Shown here in pieces: positions 42,606 through 55,773 of a stretch of 64,000 nucleotides of DNA. Within the stretch, counting starts at the first letter, position 1; every line of letters begins with the position of its first letter. This DNA is from Argopecten irradians. Lineage: Eukaryota > Mollusca > Bivalvia > Pectinida > Pectinidae. The stretch is from positions 55,813,997 to 55,877,996 of the forward strand of contig NC_091135.1 in the NCBI RefSeq assembly GCF_041381155.1, read 5' to 3'. A program made the position numbers and the translations under genes. The notes below the pieces were generated by a model, which was not told the origin of the DNA, did no database searches, and was given only the letters and a program-made list of their open reading frames with translations.

Positions 42606-42989
42606 TTTCTATATAAAACTTGGCTAAAACTATTAAAAAGTGTTTGTTCTTGAATGGAAAGCAAGCAATTAACAAAATTATAATTACTATTTTATTTGCT
42701 GATCTTATGTATTTTGTATTAACGTTTTATAGATGCCTATATGGCCTAATCTGGCTTTATCGAAATGTACATCGAAACCGAACACACGTTTGTGTTACCT
42801 GATGAGGCCTCCCATGGGGTGGCTCGACAAAACTCGTAAACAAATGAAAGTAAACACAAACACGTCATGTCGTTACCTGCTATATAGATCTTACACTTTG
42901 GTTCTTTGTATAACAATACAGCGATGTATACATTCATACGAAGTCTGGTAAGCCCACATGTTCTACCCCATCGAAGACCGAACATAAGC

Positions 42990-44524
42990 CAGCGGCGTAG
43001 CTAGGTTTGGATAGGCCTGCATGCCTGGGGGTGCAGGGGCGATAGCCCCCTGCTCAGGGTGCAGGGGCGAAGCCCCGGTAGGGGGTATGGGGGGCGAAGC
43101 CGCCCAGAAGCTGACGGGAACTTGTTACAATGTAGTAACCATTTTACTCCAATGGTTAAATGGAGGTCACGATATTTAGTTGATAACCATGCAGAACTAT
43201 ACACAAATTAGAACAGTGGTGATTTTTTTTATATGCATATAATCGTACTATACTAGACTCCCCTGACAAGTGCTCGAACAAAAAACACGGATTTTTGTAT
43301 GTAAAAATCAAAATAGTAAGCAATGGGAGAATTTTGTGTTATTTCAAGTGATGAAAAACTTATGGCGAATATTTTAAAGTGTACACGGAACGGAAAATAA
43401 TATTTAGATATGTTATTCTGTTTGATCTCCTGACAAGAATGTTGAAAACCGCATCAAAATCGGACGCTTCAGTACCGAGATACAGCCCTCCGAAGTGCTC
43501 GATTTTTACCTGTATATCGACTGCTAATCAGGGAATCGGCCGCTCACGCTGATTTGAGGAATAACCGGATGTGACGTCACGAGGACAACGGCAGTGAGGT
43601 CTGTTTTAACAACTTTCTAAATTATCAAACCTCGGGAATAAAGGGACAAATTAGAAAAATGAAAGTTATATAATTATTCATTTGAATATGTTTCTGTATA
43701 AATAAAAAGTATCTCTAGGCCTATGGATTTCAACAGAAATATATATTGAAATTGAAATTAAGTTTACGTGTTGGTTTGTTTATGAGAGCCAGTCAAAGAC
43801 CACTGTCAAAATGGCGTAAATTGCGTAAGAAGGGACCAATCCACGACCACCTCAATAAAAAAAATTAAACATAGTATTTATAACCTATTTTTCTACCTAT
43901 TCTGTTCTAATTCTAACAATTACAACAACAAAAATATTTTCTAAATCAACAATCTGTTCATATTCGACAAAAATAAAAGTCAACTATTTCGTGAGTAGAC
44001 ACCGAAAATCATGGATTAACACGCGTTTTAACGGGGCGGGAAGTGAACTAAAATTGAAAAATTCACTTTGGCCAAGAACATGTTGCAATTGCTATTTTAG
44101 TTGATTTGATATCATTTTAATATAGTTATATGCTTTTAGAATATTTCCAACTTTTCATGCGATGTTGTTTATTTTGGTATTCGTAAGTGTTTCCCGATTC
44201 AAAAGCCACATTTGCTTGAGGGATTTTTGTGAAGAAGTCTAATATTGTCTTCGACAAGATTCAAACAATAAAATTTAACAACTAAATGCACGTGGTAACC
44301 GGAAATATATAGACTATTATAATAAATTTCCAGAATGGCCAATCTTCAAGTCTTTCTAATGTGCACAAAGTTATGTTAGGCATATAGTTGGACATATCAT
44401 ATGTATTTATACGTAATTTATATTCTGCAGCGTTACGTGTATTCAAATGTTGTGTTTTTCTGACTGTATAAAAATGTAAGTCAGAATATTTTTTGCATGC
44501 TTGAGCATGGGCGCTACGCCACTG
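42990..44524. mobile_element. hAT-like non-autonomous DNA transposon, 1535 bp
   Basis: The left end is CAGCGGCGTAGCT and the right end is AGCGCTACGCCACTG reversed and complemented, giving short inverted termini of the CAG-GGCGTAGC type. The flanking bases TAAGC (42985-42989 and 44525-44529) match exactly as a 5-bp target duplication. Near the left end is a small GC-rich block of GCAGGGGCGAAGCCCC-type words, common in hAT relatives. No transposase is visible. hAT elements usually make 8-bp duplications, so the family label is tentative. Confidence 0.6.
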
Positions 44525-44704
44525 TAAGCTTAGACCATTGTATCGGCATTATCAGATATATCCATGACAAGTGATCATGATCATGAATTACTAACTGAGT
44601 ACAATCCACATTGTAGCATGAAATTATTAGTATGAACTTTAAAATTACTACATGCAGAAACATAATTATGTTTATGTTACATGTAAAGATACATGTATAT
44701 GAAC

Positions 44705-44814
44705 CACAGGTGTTTGGCTCTATAGACATTTTTTTCTACACACACACATATATATATGTGATACTGTGTCAGTATATAAAGAGAGAAAAATGTCTATAGA
44801 GCCAAACACCTGTG
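44705..44814. repeat. Inverted repeat (hairpin) with CA/TA microsatellite loop
   Basis: CACAGGTGTTTGGCTCTATA, then GACATTTTT, on the left is mirrored by AAAAATGTC, then TATAGAGCCAAACACCTGTG, on the right. The loop holds ACACACACAC and TATATATA. Probably a miniature foldback element. Confidence 0.65.
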
Positions 44815-44879
44815 AATGAACCATATGTAGGCCTATGTGATTCATATCACCTCATAATTCACTGCATGCACGGGACAGG

Positions 44880-47800
44880 AAAAGGAATGCATGTTCATCA
44901 AGTGAACTAAAATCTGGTGGAAAAGTATACCAGAAAAGCTAAAGAAACCCTGGATCAGTCCTTCATTAAAAGAAGAGAACATGGGGAAAATATCCGTTTT
45001 AATAAGACTGGTAAAGTCCTAGCAGGTATCACGAACCTATTTTTCTTACATATTTTATTTAGCGCATAAACTTTTAGACTTGCTCCATAAATCGAACTTT
45101 TTCTATGAAAACAAATAGGCTGAATGCTAATAAACATAATTCACGTTCAGCGTAAAATGGAATGCACACTCGTGAAATTAGAGAAATTTCAGTTTCAATT
45201 CCCTTTTCCTTTTTACTACGTACATGTATACCGTACTAAGAATTACGTACTGGCGGAAATTGATAGTCCGCCAGGTAGCATCATGGGTCAAAATAATATA
45301 TGTTGTGTCTTTTTAATGATGAAATAGTCTGACAATATTTATATCCCCTTAGTTCTCTCTAATACTGACGTCTGTACGAATATAAATGCGAGTCTTTGAT
45401 TACTTTAATTCGTTCCGTGTACATAAAAATGTAGGCCTACATGTATATTTAAAAATGCCCATACGATAATTAAGACTCATGCACCTGGTAATCAATACTT
45501 GTATATACACGCGTACTCTGATGAAATGTATGATGATCCTTTTCTTACCACACGAAACGTAATCGAGAAACATTTAATCAGTTAATTATACAGAAATGAA
45601 ATCTCGACAGGTATCGGTATATAGCCCCCTGGTTGGAATATATACCAGAAAAGTTTTACATATATAATTGATAACAAAATAAAGGAGGTAATAGCAACGG
45701 TATATATGTCAATTAAGTGCTGGGTCCTACATGTAACAAACACATATATGTTGGGTACATGAATACTGAGAATAGATATGTAAAGATGTAATATACGATA
45801 TGTATACTATCGTATATATATATACAGTATGCAGTAACCGTGTTGATAACGAGCAAAGTAATATATATAATACAGACATGTCTCAACATACAGATTGACG
45901 TATCTCGACTAGCACCGATTCCAGTAATCTTTCATCTACATGTACTATCACATATTTCATAGACATAAGAATATCGTTATAAGATACACAAAGAAGAAAT
46001 AGAAAGCAGTTATACATGTATATAGTAAGCTATTGGTCCACCTCTTTACGTATGTTCTAAGTATTTTAGATATACTGTGCTCTCATAACTCTCAAATTAT
46101 GAATAGATTAGTAGTATCATGATATTTAATTATCAATATATAGTTTGGGATAAATACTGTATTTATCTCAAATTATTACACGAGAGGAAAGTTAAAATCA
46201 ACCGATCATTACCAAAATTGACACGGCCACGTGTTTATATTGGTACGATAAAATACCCCATATGGTGCCCCATGTACGCATTTCACTATTTACATCCACT
46301 ATTTTTCGATTAATAAGTATTCTGTATTAAGCTTTATATAAAATATATGTAACCTTTAACAGGACACATTTATAATTTGTGAAATCTGATATGTATATCA
46401 TATACTAAAACAATTATAGAACATTGTATTGCTCACCGCTTGCTCAAAACTGCCCTCTCTCTCGGCCATGCGTGTTTTTGTTTACTATCCGGGTACCGAA
46501 CATACGTATACACGAGGTATTTTTAACTATGCAAATCAACCCGTTCTATTTTAAGAATTCTTTACTAATTGATTATTGCGTAATTATCTTCATTGGAAAG
46601 AAACCAAATGAAGAACCTTTTATAAGGGATGTTAATATATATTTTAGCAAAGTTTGGTGAAAGCATAATGGGACTTTAAGTTATCCATTGGAGTAACTTT
46701 GGCACCAATTGTCCTACTCCTTTTAAACATATGAGAAATACAGAAAATACAGGTTACATGTATATTATCAGTTGCATTCCATGCATTGAAACTGTTTAAT
46801 AAATAATACAGATTTGTCAGTAATGAAATTAACCTGTTATGATGTCAATCTTTAGGATGCAATTTTCAAAGTAACTTCATTTGAAAAACATTATATAATG
46901 GTATAAAAGAGCGACTAAATATCGGCAGTTCCTTCTATTCATCTGACATTACCTAGTTAACAAATCTACGGCCAAAAATTATGATATTCTTCATAACACT
47001 GACAGTGAAATTCGAAAATTTCTGGTCGTTCACGTATTAACCGGAACCTTATAACTTAAAGCATTGTGTATTTGTTCTTGTTATTGTTTAAACATTGATA
47101 ACGTGGCTCGACAAAACCTACAATTAAAATCTAATTGAGATTTACCTGAATTGGGAAACTGCAATTTTTGCCTATTAGTCAAACAATTCTAATATGAAAT
47201 AATTTATTCGTACCCTGATTAAAAATCACCATTTTTGAGCTTTAAATCCTATATTGATTTCATAAATAGACCATTTCATGGTCCAATTAAAACACATACA
47301 TATATTTATTTTTGGTCGGTAGAATTGAATAAAAAATTGTTAAAATTTATTGTTTCATTTTATACACTCAATTGATGTCTACTTCGGTCACTGCAAAAAT
47401 GTTCGCATGTATGAGTTTATTCTATCATTTTTCAATTTTTAGTGATAATAATTCCGACATTGGCGGCCATCAAAAATGACACAAATCAGCTTACCGGAAG
47501 TTTCATCCCCAACTTATGATATGTTAACAATTGGATGCTGAAGTAAGTGGTCATCAAGGGTTCAGAAAAATATGGTTCGGGAGGTATTGCATTATGGTAT
47601 ATTTTCCTCTTGTTCATATTTAAAGACGATTTCTTTAAGCCCATGGCTAATGTCATCGATTTAGTCATTTTCACTGGGGGGGATGCCAATTTTCGTAATA
47701 TTGTTTTATCAGATCTGAATCAGCACGTCATGTAGACGTATTACTGTACATAACTTTAGTCCCATCCTGCCAGGACACGATGAATGTATTATATCAAAAG

Positions 47801-48420
47801 GCTGAATGTCAGGTCTAATGATATTGTGAAAACTCAGATTTAAAGTCGAATACATCCAAATATCGGTTTAATTACTACGTGACGTACGTGCAAAGTCTCC
47901 TATATTCGTCACACGTGAAATATTCAATTAGGAATATTAATTTTATTTACTGAAGGCAAACTTACAGTGCTTACGGTTGTTGGTGATTTTGATAAGTGAT
48001 TGTCGTATTTCGTTTTATATAAAATAAAATAGTTCATTGACAACTTGAAAAAAACTTGTGATTTGTAATTAACAAATATTCCATTTTTACTGGAATGCTC
48101 TAGTTCATAATTTATTACCCCTCGGTCATAAGGTATAATTGCAAGTTTTTACAATGATATATTATTCAACGGCCTTTGGACTAATTTTTATAACATTATG
48201 TTGATTACCATCACCTCGGGTTAAACGTCCATATTATGAACTCTAGAGCAATGCAATAGTTACCCAATGAGAATACAATGTATAATATAAAAAGTTGTTA
48301 TACCAGTACATCTAGATCAATTGCCTAGATTATTGTATGACTATGACGTCAATAATTTCTGTTGTTTACGTACGTATCCATGGAACGTCTACAATTGACT
48401 ATGATTGTTGATAACTTCAT
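44880..48420. other. Non-genic AT-rich stretch
   Basis: Only short open frames. Around 46.9-47.7 kb are segments with the look of decayed mobile-element sequence, but no end or domain could be fixed. Confidence 0.4.
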
Positions 48421-48424
48421 CTTG

Positions 48425-48453
48425 CTGAGGACGACTCGTTTAGAGTCCGAAAC
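48425..48453 (+). ncRNA. Hammerhead-ribozyme-like core motif
   Basis: CTGAGGA fits the CUGANGA box. It is followed by a GACTC-GTTTA-GAGTC stem-loop and then GAAAC. This is the conserved core order of a hammerhead ribozyme, and such cores are known in Penelope-like retroelements of invertebrates. The closing pair next to the boxes is C with C, and stems I and III are not clear, so the motif may be degenerate or fortuitous. Confidence 0.3.
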
Positions 48454-48973
48454 ATGTTAACACTCTATCTGATTCAAATAAGGAATCAGTCAGTCATAGA
48501 AGACATGTGTATCCAAAAGTGTCTTTTATGGTTTTATTTAAAATTTTGACTAAACAGCACCTGCATTTCCTATTGAATTTAAACAGCAAAATTCTGTTTC
48601 AGACAACTCAACTCCAGAAATTAATGAAGTTGATCCTTCCATTGAAGTAAGCTATCATTATGTACTTATTTATGCAGAGACAAAAATACTATTCTCTTGT
48701 AACCACATTTTGCAATGTTGACATAACATCATCACTGTAGCATTGAAGATTTCAACTTTGTGAATGTCAATGGTAGCTATCCTCTGCCTAGATATACACA
48801 TCTTAAAATGTTAAAATGGTAATAAACTGATATTTTATCTTTACATCTACAACAAGTGCATTTGCAAATATAAGTGTTGGTTATATTTTTGACACGGAAA
48901 ATTTTGACATCCTTATAAACACTGTAATAACGCTGTGCTGATGTGATTTATAATATGCTGATACAAGCAGAGA

Positions 48974-50330
48974 TCAACTCAATAGGTACTGTTCCCAAAG
49001 TAGAAGACCACTCCGAAATGATAGCTTTAAATGTAATTGAGTTAACGGAATGTAAGCGTAAAAGATGGCATCTTGATGGTTGCCGGCTGTCCACGGTATG
49101 ATATAATTACAAAGAAATAAAGAAAACAGAAACAAGGATTGATATAACTCACCGGTGTCATAAGTCAGATATAACTCATTTATATAAAATATGATTGCCC
49201 TTTCCCAACAATGATTCAAACGAAATTTGGTTGCCATCCATTCAAGGGTTAAAGAGTAGTAGTATGATTTTACAGCTAAAATTAAGACAAGAATTCCATA
49301 ACTCTTGCAAATATTGATGGATTTTGACGCTGACATAGTTATACCTAAGTGTCGCCTTTGTGTTGTAGGCGACACAAAAATTAAGATGTATCAAACCAAA
49401 CATGGTTGAAATATAATTTGCAGTTAAGGAGTAGCGTCATGACTAAGGTCATAACGGAACCTATGTTATGCTGTCTGAAATTTGAGACTGATCCCTTCAA
49501 TACAATATATTTCAATTTTCACTGAAGTTGGACTCAATGAAACTACTTAAAAAATTCCGGTTTCATTTGCTCATGAACTTGAGTATGAACTTAGGTATCT
49601 TAACATCGGTTTTCACGCAAGAAAATATTTTTTCTAGACCTACGTTTGCCTAAGAATGCATAGGCCTACATGCAGCTTCCTACTAGGCCTAGGCATATCT
49701 AAAAAGCGGGATTTTTTAAGTGCAAATATTACGGACAGATTTCTACATTTTGAAAAGTATTTGTTATGAACTTTCGTTTTACTGTCTCTTGTGTATCGTT
49801 CGAGTCAGCAACATTGCCTACCGAAGAAAAATAAAATGTGCCATGTCCCTGTGTGACGTGTGTCGAAACTACGGTAGAACGTCTCAGTTACTAACAAATG
49901 ATGAAGCCTAAACGGCGATAAGAAATACGATATAAAAGTCAATGAGTGTTGATTTACCTTTAATCAGTTGTTTAAACAAACCACTAGAACTTTTCCTTTG
50001 CCATCACGTTACGGTGATTCCATTTTGAATCGAAGCGGGAGACAACAGTATCACGAGTCTAAACATTATTCTTCCGCATGTTCGGCGGACCATTTTTGCA
50101 ATCACTTCTAAATCTGTTGGAAATGTTTTATGTTTCATCTGGATTACATTGATAATTAAGTTGTTTCTAAATAAATGTATGACAAATTGTAATATTTGCG
50201 CTATTTATTCATAATTAGTTGTATTCTAATGACGCACTATTTTCTTACGACTCTCGTTGTACACATAGACTTGCACAAGCCCAGAAACTCGCAATTTAAA
50301 AAAAATCTATAGACTAATACGATTGAATTG
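48974..50330. other. Non-genic stretch with a 133-codon chance frame
   Basis: The minus-strand open frame at 48974-49375 is rich in hydrophobic and aromatic residues but has no family signature. It overlaps old repeat phrases of the kind seen at 3.8-4.95 kb. A tight hairpin (GTGTCGCCT with AGGCGACAC) is at 49352-49375. Confidence 0.35.
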
Positions 50331-50336
50331 AAATAC

Positions 50337-50451
50337 AAGGATTGAATCTTGGTTTGGTCGATTTCCTTGGGTGATGAATTGAGTTGCTCTTGAAACGAAT
50401 TCAACATGAACTGCTTCGCATTCAATTTGTCCAAACCAAGATTCAATCCTT
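50337..50451. repeat. Inverted repeat with 21-bp arms
   Basis: AAGGATTGAATCTTGGTTTGG and its exact complement in reverse lie about 73 bases apart. Possibly a miniature foldback element. Confidence 0.6.
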
Positions 50452-51095
50452 AAATAAATGTATTTAGTTCTTGGAATCATATTATAATAGACAATGACTT
50501 ACCACTGAAGTCATTCATGAGCATTAAAGGCCGACATTGTACAGCAGCACATTTCGCAGTCGGCCCATTTCAGGAGTGTCCTTTCTGCCATCTTGGAAGG
50601 TTTAGCATTATATCTTCAACGCAGAAGAAGAAGGGCACTGCTAACAGACCGATAATTCTGGAATTAGAATGGTACAAATTGAGTTGACCTCAGATGTTTG
50701 GAAACAACAATGGCATCTAACCTTTTAACCTACAGGCCTAAGAGTATTTATATTTCTGGTATAAATCTCTTGACAGATGTTCTTTTATGGTTTCAGGAAG
50801 TTACTAAGCTTAGTGAAAAACTTTTCTGTGTTCAGTCACAGAAGGGACCCGGAGTAGTAGTGAAAGTGAAGTGACACAGTGCAGTAAAATGCCTTACTTG
50901 CAATTCCTGCAAGGTTTCATTGCCTGCACCTGTCAAAGTTTCTGGAACTCCATGGATCCAATGACAAGATTCCATTAAAACCGGATCATATCAGCCAATA
51001 TAGTTATTCTACAGTGCATATTCCTTTTGAATCGACACCTACGATGCAAGAGGTTTACAAGCGATCACCTGTAGATAGAGTTTCCTTGGTGCAGC

Positions 51096-51259
51096 AACTG
51101 GTTTCCTCATAAGAACCAAGTACCATCTAGACCTATCCAGTGCATAAATTGTGGTGTGGGTCTTGACCTTGAAGGCTCTGGTGGAAAACTATACAACTGC
51201 ACTTCTACTAACCAGTGGAATTGTGGAATTGGAAGGTATTTTATCAGGTCTCTACAATG
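51096..51259 (+). other. Exon-like fragment encoding a Cys motif
   Basis: The frame reads NWFPHKNQVPSRPIQCINCG then VGLDLEGSGGKLYNC before a stop near 51259. A CxxC pair after a PxQ motif, and the AG (GTGCAG) just before it, give it an exon-like look. It may belong with the fragments at 51450, 53974 and 55081. No family is assigned with confidence. Confidence 0.25.
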
Positions 51260-51449
51260 AAATATGTGGAAAATCAGAGCATATATAATAAATCTGTGCA
51301 TTGATCTCCATTGAATGAAAAAAAAATGTGAATTTTGCAATAGATTCAATAACATAGAAGGACGTCATAAAGGAACAAACTAAACACCAGTATTTTTTGT
51401 ATGCAATCACACTTTGTAATCTTTCAACCATTCATATAAAATATCACCA

Positions 51450-51557
51450 TACATATGGACAAGCCGGCCAACAGACTTTCTTTGATGTTGGACTGCAAGA
51501 TAAGCTAGTGACAGTGATTGATAGCCTATTTAGAAAATGCAGAAAAAGAATTAACTG
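51450..51557 (+). other. Exon-like fragment (QTFFDVGLQDKLVTVIDSLF)
   Basis: This short open stretch reads like protein and ends at a possible splice donor (AACT|GTGAGTG). Despite the word YGQAGQQ it is not tubulin: the residues around it do not match. It may be an exon of the same decayed gene as its neighbours. Confidence 0.25.
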
Positions 51558-52403
51558 TGAGTGTAATATTTCACAGATTTAAATATGTACTTATTTTTAG
51601 TTTCCAGTAGAAAATGTTCAAAATGCAAGAGTCTTTAACCCAAATTGATGGCATTCAAGCATGTTTGATCAACATGGGCAACTACATGGTTTGCCATGAG
51701 ATACTTAGGAAATACCTTTATTATTTTCCTTTCTGGAAGGTAATGTAACATTCTGATCTTTCGAGCAAGTTTGAGTTTTTCCAGATACTGAAAACCAACT
51801 TTTATTCTTGGCTACAATTTTTCTTAAATCTGTTTTCAAAAAGGGTTTGCGGAGATTAACTTATTGAAACAGAGTATTTACAATGTGTTACATATATCTC
51901 CTATTGTAAAAACATAAAGTATAGCTTTAGTTTTTTTAGAACAAACATTTTGGTATTAGCATTGTAAGACATAACATATGCAATGAAAATCATTCACTTG
52001 AACCTATAGGTACACCTTCAAAAACAATCACAATATACATGTGTAGCCTTAAGCTAAAAATACTGAGACTTTAGAAAACTCTGGAAAAGATTAAAGAGAA
52101 TCTGTTTGTCAAAACTGAAACTTAACCTTCTGATCAAAAGTTCCTCATAGAAATTAAAGGAAACCATCAAGACCTGAAAAAACATAAAAAAAAAAGAGTA
52201 AAGAGGATGTCTTTGTCACAAAAACGAAACAAATGGGTTGTTGATGAATTCCATCTGGTGTGTAAATAGTCATGGCACAAACATTGTATCATGCTAACAG
52301 AGCATTTTTGAACTATACAGTCATACATATGTATTGATAATAATTTCGTGAATAAAAGTTGGTTTACAGTAGATATTTTTGTGAGAAATAAAATCAATAA
52401 ATT

Positions 52404-53055
52404 ACAAGGATCCCAGAGGGATCTTGGCGCCCACCAAAGAATGATCTATGTCTGACAATGGAAAGAGGAATCTATTCTCTACTTTTCAAACTTTTACTTC
52501 ATATTACTACATATTAAATTTGACAAAGATCCTTTCAGTACTTTCTGAAATATATAACACTAACAAACTTTAATTATCAAAATCCAATATGGCTACATGT
52601 CGGCCATCTTGTTGACAAATCGGTTCGATAATGCAAAATGCACAACTAAGGTCCTAGGGGAAATAAACACATACAAGAGATCCAGCAATCCAAGATGGCT
52701 GCCTGATCTATGTTTCTGACAATGGAAAGATGGATCTTTTTTCAAACATACTACATATAAAATTTGAGACAGATCGTTTCAGTACTTTCTGAGAAATAGC
52801 AGTAACAAACTTCACAACTATGAAAATTAAAGATGGCTTCTTGGCGGCTGTCTTGTTGATCAATCGGTCCCCAATCGCAATAGGCATAACTAGGGTCCTA
52901 GGGGAACCTACATATTGAATTTGAGAAAGATCCCTTAAGCCCCTTCTGAGAAATAGCGGTATACAAGAAATGTTAAGGGACGGAAGAACGGAAGGACGAT
53001 GGACCATGGACTAAAAAAGGATTTGAACAGCTCACCATCTGATGATGGTTGGCTA
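52404..53055 (+). mobile_element. Bivalve-type interspersed repeat with internal duplication
   Basis: The element starts near AAGGATCCCAGAGGGATCTT and ends near CCATCTGATGATGGTTGGCT. Inside, a unit of about 260-290 bp occurs twice: GATCTATGT-CTGACAATGG appears at 52443 and 52705, with AGATGGC and GTCCTAGGGGAA phrases following in both. A lone copy of its right end is at 61873-61950. No coding capacity is visible, and the class is unknown. Confidence 0.6.
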
Positions 53056-53128
53056 AAAAGCATGCATATACTTATTATGTTATTACCATGCTTTTTATTT
53101 TTCAAACAATTACAAACTATTTATGGCA

Positions 53129-53309
53129 TTCGATTATATATTACTGCTCTTTCATTTTATAAGGACATATGTAAAATATATACATGTAGTTAGATTTGCA
53201 TTATCAATCAATTCATTTCAGAAATATAATAATGAAATCTAACTACATGTATATATATAAAATTTACATATGTCCCTTTATAATTTAATGAAAGAAGCAG
53301 TAATCGCAA
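53129..53309. repeat. Inverted repeat with arms of about 70 bp
   Basis: The left arm (53129-53197) contains ATTACTGCTCTTTCAT, GGACATATGT and ACATGTAGTTAGATTT. The right arm (53234-53309) is its near-complement. Both arms vary slightly in their TA-rich parts. Probably a non-autonomous foldback element. Confidence 0.65.
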
Positions 53310-53973
53310 ATGTCGTATGAATACAAACCCATTGCGCTACATTGAATATGTAGGTAATCCACTTTAGTTCACATCGTTTTTAACACAATCCACGGTTCAA
53401 TCCCTGTATGATGTAATTTACGGGAAGATATCTGAAAATTTAAAACAAGAGATTATAAACAATATATCATTCTACTACACAGTCTGGATTTTTTTACGAG
53501 TCATTATCAGAGATTGTCACTGTTTTATTATTTTCCTGTTCATATCAATATGCCAACTCTTATGAGGAAAAATCATTTGATCACAATTGAAAACACTAAT
53601 GAAAGGATCAAAACATGGGTCATACAGATTAAACATATAATAAGTAGGAATGTCAAAACTGGTCAGAAGAATCCAATTAAGCGGTTAATCATTGAACCTA
53701 TAATTAACATCATAATATTATACTTAAGCATTGATGTCACTATTTATCGGGGTATGAAAATAAATACCTTAAATATCCCCTTCCCCCCTTTTGCCAAACC
53801 GATAATCGATCGTGTCCAATGCAACCTCGGATGATATTGCATCTTTGGCCATCCTGACTACCATAGTTACCAAAATTAGCAACCAACACTATTTTAAATT
53901 TGACGATTAACATGTTAAATTATACTTCTTTATGTAAATATAAAGATTGAACTTTGTTTTGATTTCTAATTTT

Positions 53974-54255
53974 TCCAGGTCAACGATCTTTACAGAGTAC
54001 TCAACATTGAAGTTGTTTTATGAAGATCAAGGTATATTGGACTTCAGCAATAATTTTTTTCGTAGAACAACTTCAAATGGTCATGGTATGCATTTTTGGA
54101 ACTGCTTGAAATTGACTACGAAAACTGGATTTGGAATTGTGGAGAAGATCCCGATACATTGATCATGGATGCAACAAGTGTTTCATTCAGGAAAGAGCTG
54201 GCATCCTGGTCTGTTCTAGAGAACCTCCAAAACCTAGCAAAAGAGACAAAACAAG
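53974..54255 (+). pseudogene. Exon-like fragment with a CG-DP--LIMD motif
   Basis: A good acceptor (TTTTTCCAG) precedes 53974, and the segment ends at a possible donor (CAAG|GTACC). From 54096 the frame reads ELLEIDYENWIWNCGEDPDT then LIMDATSVSFRKELASW. The C-G-x-x-P-x-x-L-I-x-D core recalls cysteine modules found in proteins related to KDZ-type transposases in animals; this link is from memory and weak. The upstream part is in another frame, so one frameshift is likely near 54090. Probably a decayed gene or transposon-derived exon. Confidence 0.35.
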
Positions 54256-55080
54256 GTACCAGTACATTAAAAAAAGGCTGTTAACCCAAATTTTTCATTA
54301 AGCATTAAAATCATTATACAGAAGTGGTTGCTACATGTCTTATATTAAAACAAGATTTTTATATTCACTAAAATGCCCTCATGTATAATTTATTTTGATT
54401 TTTGCCAAGCATTTGATAATTTTTATCTAAACACGTATGTTTAAAGAGTTGTTTACCAATATTTCTTTGTTAGAATATTGGTATGCAATACTTTTCTGCA
54501 AAATAAATATTAATGACAGTTTTGGTCGATCACTACATCAGTGGGCTACAGCCTCATTACCTTGTATTTGTCACAGTGATGTTATCTCTACAGTGCCGAT
54601 AGGTGGTGCTGTTACGTCATACATTACAATATAAAGTAGAGTACATTGTAGGCCTGAAGTAGTTTACATTTTATAGAATTACACTGTAGTATGTTGAAGT
54701 ACGACAGTCTGTATTGTTTACGACACAATATGCTTCCAAACCTCACCGAGATAAAATACAAATCACACTGCAGTCGAAATAACGATACTGATATTGTTAT
54801 ATTACTGTATTTTAACTTGGATACTGGAACTGCCAGAAAAAAATATGATACAGGTAACAATTGTTTCGTAGACTTTTAACGGAAAAGTACTTGTATCAGA
54901 AGACACTGGGATATTAAAATCACATCAAAATCTCAAATAACAAACTATATTCTCTATTCAATTAATGCCACCTGCTGGCACCATTGAGATAACATTACTA
55001 ACACTGTGACCAAGTAGGACCGATGGGGCCTACTCAAACATACGTACTAATAGTTATGTTATTGGGTTTTTTTTTTGTAG

Positions 55081-55642
55081 AAACCAGGAACGTACTTTTT
55101 TAAGTAAACCACTTTGCAACTTCTTGTCCTCTTTGGTTAATACGGGTGGAGTGGGGAAGAGTCGCTGGCCTCTTTTCCTGTCACAGCTGGAGGAAGAGTG
55201 TCCCGTCGTTGTCCCCCTTATTAAAGTGATTCAAGAAAATGATGGAATTTTGATAAAGGGAGAAAAGATGTATTGTATCGACTTGTGGCAGGACTTCCTA
55301 AGATGTCTGGCGAGCTCCTACCCATTTTGTTCCTTCATCACAACCTCCTATGAAGTCCACAATGTATTGAAAAGGATGTGCAATCCTCATTTTGCAAAGA
55401 ATGATACAGATGTATCAATTCTCCAGCACAATGATCCCGTAATTTTCAATCTGATGATGAACCTTCACGATAATTTTCCAAGAAAAGAGTTCTGTGACAT
55501 GTTAGATGCGATGATAGTCAAATCGCTATCTCCTTTTGACACTTCATCAGTAGTACTTGATAAATGGAGCTGTCAGCAAAAACATTTCACACTTTCCTTC
55601 TCTGGCGATCAAAAGAGGACGAGGGTCTTTCTCTGCAGATAA
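55081..55642 (+). CDS. Candidate exon of an unknown gene (about 186 codons)
   Basis: A long pyrimidine tract and TAG end at 55080. From there one frame stays open for 560 bases. It reads NQERTFLSKPLCNF, then SLVNTGGVGKSRWPLFLSQL and EEECPVVVPLIKVIQENDG, with a varied protein-like composition. Towards its end, a second frame (from about 55580) reads LWRSKEDEGLSLQINRSS then KALPVINLFCLEFSH, which looks more natural than the first, so a frameshift near 55580-55610 is suspected. No family was recognised. Together with the fragments at 51.1-54.3 kb it may be one broken multi-exon gene. Confidence 0.4.
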
Positions 55643-55773
55643 ACAGATCTTCAAAAACCAATGCCCAAAAAGCTCTACCGGTCATCAATCTCTTCTGCCT
55701 GGAGTTTTCACACTTTTCTGTAAACATGGTAATTAGACATTGTTTGTTAATAGACTAATAAAACCCAATTTTT

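Noticed and set aside
48974-49375. 133-codon minus-strand frame as a gene
   Set aside because: No domain, no promoter or splice context, and it overlaps old repeat sequence.
51450-51557. GQAGQQ motif as a possible fifth tubulin fragment
   Set aside because: Tubulins have [10 protein letters not shown] here; the residues before and after do not match, so the likeness is chance.
53385-53410. GGTTCAATCCC as a tRNA B box
   Set aside because: No cloverleaf, A box at the right distance, or acceptor stem could be built around it.
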